DNA of 44,545 nucleotides from an uncultured Bacteroidales bacterium (GTDB lineage Bacteria > Bacteroidota > Bacteroidia > Bacteroidales > P3). The notes beneath the pieces were generated by a model. It was not told the DNA's origin, did not search any database, and was given only the letters and a program-made list of their open reading frames with translations. A program made the position numbers and the translations under genes. The stretch spans positions 1 to 44,545 of the forward strand of contig CAJOHZ010000026.1 of the NCBI GenBank assembly GCA_905234695.1, given 5' to 3'. Shown in pieces: positions 41,742-44,545 of this stretch; position 1 is the first letter of the stretch, and each line of letters begins with the position of its first letter.

Positions 41742-42393
41742 TTAAAATTCATAGCCGACGGTAGCTGTTACCTGTCCGTTCGGCGACAAAAATCCCCTGT
41801 ATTCCGGTGATGCGGTCCGGGAGAAGACATCGTACAATGCCTGTCCTTCCACATACCAATGCTGCCTCATTCGATATTTTATCCCTGCATTCACGCTTAT
41901 CGCAGCCAAAGACGTTAGGCTCGTTTAAGGAACTCGTTCGGAGGCACCCGCCGATGCCAGCCCCGACTGACAAGTAATCCGTGAGGCTGTATGTCAGGCG
42001 CGGAAGCATGCCGATTTCCATGTACGGTATCTGGAATGTCCGGGATTGGGTCTCCTTGGACGAAAATGTAAGAGTTTGCAGATGGTACAACATTCCATAC
42101 ATCACTGTTCCGGCCAGCGACACCCGCCACCGGCCTGTAATGTCCCACCCATATCCAGCGGTCACGCCCGTTTCGAAGCCTCTGTACTTGTCGTCTCCCG
42201 ACACAATAGGGTTGGCGGGATCGATACCGCCATCGGGAAGGTTATGGGGAATCTTTATTCCGTTCGTCATGCCTCCTGTGATCCCCAAGAAGAGCCCCCC
42301 TACATCTAGACTCCCATTCGTTTTCGCGTCAGTCTGAGCGCTGGCCACGGTTACCGTGGCCAGCAGCACTAAAATACATGTAAAACGTTTCAT
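41742..42393 (-). pseudogene. Outer-membrane beta-barrel protein with a frameshift near its 3' end
   Basis: The open frame gives a signal peptide (MKRFTCILVLLATVTVASAQ) and barrel strands (GVTAGYGWDITGRWRVSLAG, YMEIGMLPRLTYSLTDYLSV). After about residue 150 it turns into non-barrel sequence ending at 41749. In the next frame the proper ending appears: SLAAISVNAGIKYRM, then QHWYVEGQALYDVFSR and GQVTATVGYEF with a stop at 41742-41744, the usual aromatic terminus. One extra A in the AAA at 41924-41926 explains the shift. It is either a true inactivating mutation or a sequencing error. Confidence 0.7.
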
Positions 42394-42458
42394 TTTGCTT
42401 GATATTTATTGTTTAACGAATTTATGAGAAAATGCTATTCCTTCGGGTGAAGTAATCT

Positions 42459-42543
42459 AGGGGCTCCGCCCCGACGGTGCCTTTTCTTTTTCCCGCCCCG
42501 CGCAGCGGCAGCGTCATGCCTGTGCGGGGCGTTGCTTTATAAG
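42459..42543. repeat. GC-rich intergenic repeat, copy 2
   Basis: It is the second copy of the repeat at 40848-40932, in the same orientation, starting AGGGGCTCCGCCCCGACGG and ending near CTTTATAAG. It lies between the frameshifted barrel gene and the terminator of the C10 protease, in the 232-bp gap 42394-42625. Both copies lie downstream of T9SS-tail coding sequence on the minus strand. Confidence 0.7.
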
Positions 42544-42590
42544 TCTTTTCATAGTTGTGGATTTCATGACTTTGTTTTGGATGGTTACCA

Positions 42591-42612
42591 GCGGGCACCG
42601 CAGAGTGCCCGC
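42591..42612 (-). terminator. Hairpin terminator of the C10 protease gene
   Basis: GCGGGCAC (42591-42598) and GTGCCCGC (42605-42612) form an 8-bp GC-rich stem with a 6-base loop, 14 bp past the protease stop. No long T-run follows. Confidence 0.6.
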
Positions 42613-42625
42613 CGGGTTTGGAGGA

Positions 42626-44425
42626 CTAATTCTTTACAATCCTCCCATAGACTACTTGTCCATCCGTCTTCTTGACAACTACGATATACATTCCGGATGA
42701 CATAGAAGACATGTCCAGCGTAACCTGCTGAACGGACAAAGCACGAATCCTCCATCCCCCCATTGGCATTCCCATCGTGTTGAAAACCATAACGGACTCA
42801 ACTTCTCCATCCACTGCTATAGTTACGTCTTCGCTTGTGGGGTTTGGAAAGAGTTGTATCTGTGACGGCATGGTGAATGCTTGGGAAGGGCTTTGTTCAA
42901 CTCTCACATCCGATACATCTCCAGTTATACCTCTGGGCAAATCATCCTGTGGGGCTTGGCCCTGAACAAATCTATCTTCGCATCTGGTACACGGCTCTAT
43001 TCGTGCCGTAAACTCAGCCCCCCGCTCTACCGTGAAGTTTGGCAGCAATACCACCTCTTTGTGAGCCACATACTCTGCCGAGACACCCGACGGAATGGTA
43101 TGCCACTCTTCCGGAACGACAGGATCCACAGGGGCGCTATAGAGAACCGTGGCTGTGGCAGGGACATTTTCGTATGCCTCGGGGGTCTCATTCCCTGCCA
43201 AATCATAATACATATGGTAATAGTTGAACAGGGACAAGGGATAGTTACATATATCCACCAAATATTGAGGATGAATATTAAAGATGGCACTATGGTTATA
43301 TTTATAGAAGCAGTCTTCTTTGGGATGTAAACTATCTATTAAAAACAAGCCATCATAAAATCCTCTCCAACCCCAATTTATGTGAAATTTATCATCTTCG
43401 TACCCATCACATACAAAAGCATGTCCCGGCCAATCGAACAACTCGTTATATCTATTCGCTGCATACAATACAGGTCTGCCCGCATTGAGGTCAGACTTCA
43501 ATTTTGCCTTCCATGATGCATCAGACATGAACGACCAAAACCTATTGACAAGGTCAATATCCGAACTATAATGAAATGTTTCTTCAAGGGCATTTCTGGC
43601 AGCACCCATTGTCGTTCCTGACCCAGTGCAACCATAGTCCATGTCAACAGCTTTGGCACATTCTGCCAACAGATATGAAACGGCTTCACGATCCTCCGTA
43701 TAAGTCGGAGAAGTTGTATTCAATGAATTCTTCATTTTGCACCAATCAAATTGTTTCTCTAAATACAATTCAAGTACTGGCATTTGCCAATAGTTCATTA
43801 TCTGCCCCATGGCCACAGCCACACAACCGACTAACGCATGGGTACATGTGTCTACTGCGGGAATGTGATAATTGTATGAGTAATAATCCCCAGAGTGATT
43901 GTTGGAATTATAATTATTAGAGGTACTTTGACCCCATATTGTTTCTATTAAAGGGCCAACACCCGGACTTTTCGCCTTGCCATAATCGCGACCTTTCAAT
44001 AAATCAAACCATTCGGCAGTGTAATATGGTGTTGTGTCTCCGCTCTCGAAGATATAATTCAACTGTTCAATATACCCACCTATAAAGTTTCGGATACTGC
44101 CAAGGAGAGCCTGTTCTGACAATTGCTCAATCAAAGATGCTCCCCCGGAATAGTAATCACCGAGGATTGGATGACATGCTTTATGTCCTGACATAAGCAA
44201 AGCCCGCTTGTTGCTGAAAAGAGCCTCGTACATTAACGTGTTTCCTCTCTCATTACAATAGAATACCACCCTGTCCAAAGAATCATTACCCGATGGATAT
44301 TTCTGTTTGAAAAAGGAGATGGCGACAGTTGTGGCCTCTTCTGATGATACCTGCATCGTTTGGGCATGTATGGTGAATGAGCATATCACTCCCACCAATA
44401 TTAACATTATAAATTTCCTGTCCAT
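42626..44425 (-). CDS. C10 (streptopain-like) cysteine protease with T9SS type A tail
   Basis: The protein has 599 residues. The order is: signal peptide (MDRKFIMLILVGVICSFTIH, then AQ), an inhibitory propeptide (about 25-150) and the C10 catalytic domain. The nucleophile is Cys201 in HALVGCVAVAMGQIMNYW and the catalytic His335 is in DWPGHAFVCDGYEDD, followed by FHINWGWRGFYDG. The C-terminal ~75 residues are a T9SS type A sorting domain (IQLFPNPTSEDVTIAVDG, then SSGMYIVVVKKTDGQ). Streptococcal SpeB and Porphyromonas PrtT belong to the same family. The protein is expected outside the cell or on its surface after propeptide and tail removal. No dedicated inhibitor gene is evident in the window. 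Confidence 0.9.
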   Translation of the reverse strand: MDRKFIMLILVGVICSFTIHAQTMQVSSEEATTVAISFFKQKYPSGNDSLDRVVFYCNERGNTLMYEALFSNKRALLMSGHKACHPILGDYYSGGASLIEQLSEQALLGSIRNFIGGYIEQLNYIFESGDTTPYYTAEWFDLLKGRDYGKAKSPGVGPLIETIWGQSTSNNYNSNNHSGDYYSYNYHIPAVDTCTHALVGCVAVAMGQIMNYWQMPVLELYLEKQFDWCKMKNSLNTTSPTYTEDREAVSYLLAECAKAVDMDYGCTGSGTTMGAARNALEETFHYSSDIDLVNRFWSFMSDASWKAKLKSDLNAGRPVLYAANRYNELFDWPGHAFVCDGYEDDKFHINWGWRGFYDGLFLIDSLHPKEDCFYKYNHSAIFNIHPQYLVDICNYPLSLFNYYHMYYDLAGNETPEAYENVPATATVLYSAPVDPVVPEEWHTIPSGVSAEYVAHKEVVLLPNFTVERGAEFTARIEPCTRCEDRFVQGQAPQDDLPRGITGDVSDVRVEQSPSQAFTMPSQIQLFPNPTSEDVTIAVDGEVESVMVFNTMGMPMGGWRIRALSVQQVTLDMSSMSSGMYIVVVKKTDGQVVYGRIVKN

Positions 44426-44441
44426 TTTTTATCAATAATTA

Positions 44442-44545
44442 TTATTTCATTCCATGAGGAATTGTGTCAATGTCTATAATTGATCCCTCTGGGGGTTCTG
44501 AATCGTTACTCCAATTTGCGCCATTGGATTTGGTGCCGATTTTCG
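44442..44545 (-). CDS. 3' end of a gene cut by the window edge
   Basis: On the minus strand a frame open from the window edge reads KIGTKSNGANWSNDSEPP and ends IDIDTIPHGMK before a stop at 44442-44444, 17 bp from the protease ATG. Only 33 residues are visible, so family and function cannot be judged. The short gap suggests co-transcription with the C10 protease. Confidence 0.45.
   Translation of the reverse strand, partial: KIGTKSNGANWSNDSEPPEGSIIDIDTIPHGMK

Noticed and set aside
1..44545. Using local GC skew to place the origin
   Set aside because: Within the window the skew follows codon use of the coding strand (coding strands are C-rich at third positions), so it cannot decide the origin without the whole chromosome.

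Overview
The window looks like chromosome of a member of the Bacteroidota, most likely order Bacteroidales. The evidence is the repeated -7 promoter box TAnnTTTG (often TATCTTTGC) and the lack of Shine-Dalgarno sites before most genes. Family-restricted proteins point the same way: DUF4290, DUF4175, a serine palmitoyltransferase, and Por/type IX secretion (T9SS) C-terminal sorting domains of both type A and type B. The T9SS cargo argues against a typical gut Bacteroides. Base composition varies: roughly 1-8 kb is clearly GC-rich, while the oriC-like gap (16.3-16.8 kb) and the lipoprotein gene near 40 kb are AT-rich.

Layout. Bases 1-375 are non-coding and rich in short repeats. Three plus-strand genes follow (VWA-like membrane protein, Wzx-like flippase, SpoU rRNA methylase). 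They converge on a tight minus-strand run: murA, a CpsB-type phosphatase, purB, an MsbA-like ABC exporter, a T9SS type B cargo protein and nadK. Next on the minus strand come a DUF4290 gene, a small secreted barrel-like protein, an RluA-family pseudouridine synthase, a PrdX-type prolyl-tRNA deacylase and nadA. An AT-rich non-coding gap of about 490 bp (16310-16800) then separates the minus-strand genes from plus-strand genes on the right: rpiB, deoC, a serine palmitoyltransferase, a GNAT-like acyltransferase, a DUF4175 coiled-coil protein, ybeY and mnmG. This gap holds five DnaA-box nonamers plus one near match. A perfect palindromic parS lies at 14701, and two degenerate parS-like sites flank mnmG. 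I read this as the likely replication origin and centromere region.

Farther right are wbqC and a small conserved gene on the minus strand, two identical tandem tRNA-Lys(UUU) genes, a TPR protein, ksgA and a six-helix membrane protein. A minus-strand run (U32 peptidase-like, aroB, aspartate kinase, smpB) follows. From 37.6 kb to the end the window becomes an accessory-like surface and secretion region, all on the minus strand. It holds T9SS type A cargo, three small outer-membrane barrel proteins (one frameshifted), a lipoprotein, a C10 cysteine protease with a T9SS tail, a stranded fragment of a T9SS tail, and two copies of a GC-rich intergenic repeat.

How the genes fit together. Envelope building (murA, flippase, CpsB-type phosphatase, MsbA-like exporter, sphingolipid genes), NAD synthesis (nadA, nadK), nucleoside and pentose use (rpiB, deoC, purB) and translation quality control (mnmG, ybeY, ksgA, smpB, RluA, SpoU, PrdX, tRNAs) dominate the core part. 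The most unusual items are the oriC/parS arrangement, a MurA with Asp in place of the catalytic Cys, a candidate ceramide-synthesis cluster, a MITE-like element at 12241-12384, and the T9SS-tail relic beside the duplicated repeat. No prophage, CRISPR array or transposase gene was seen.
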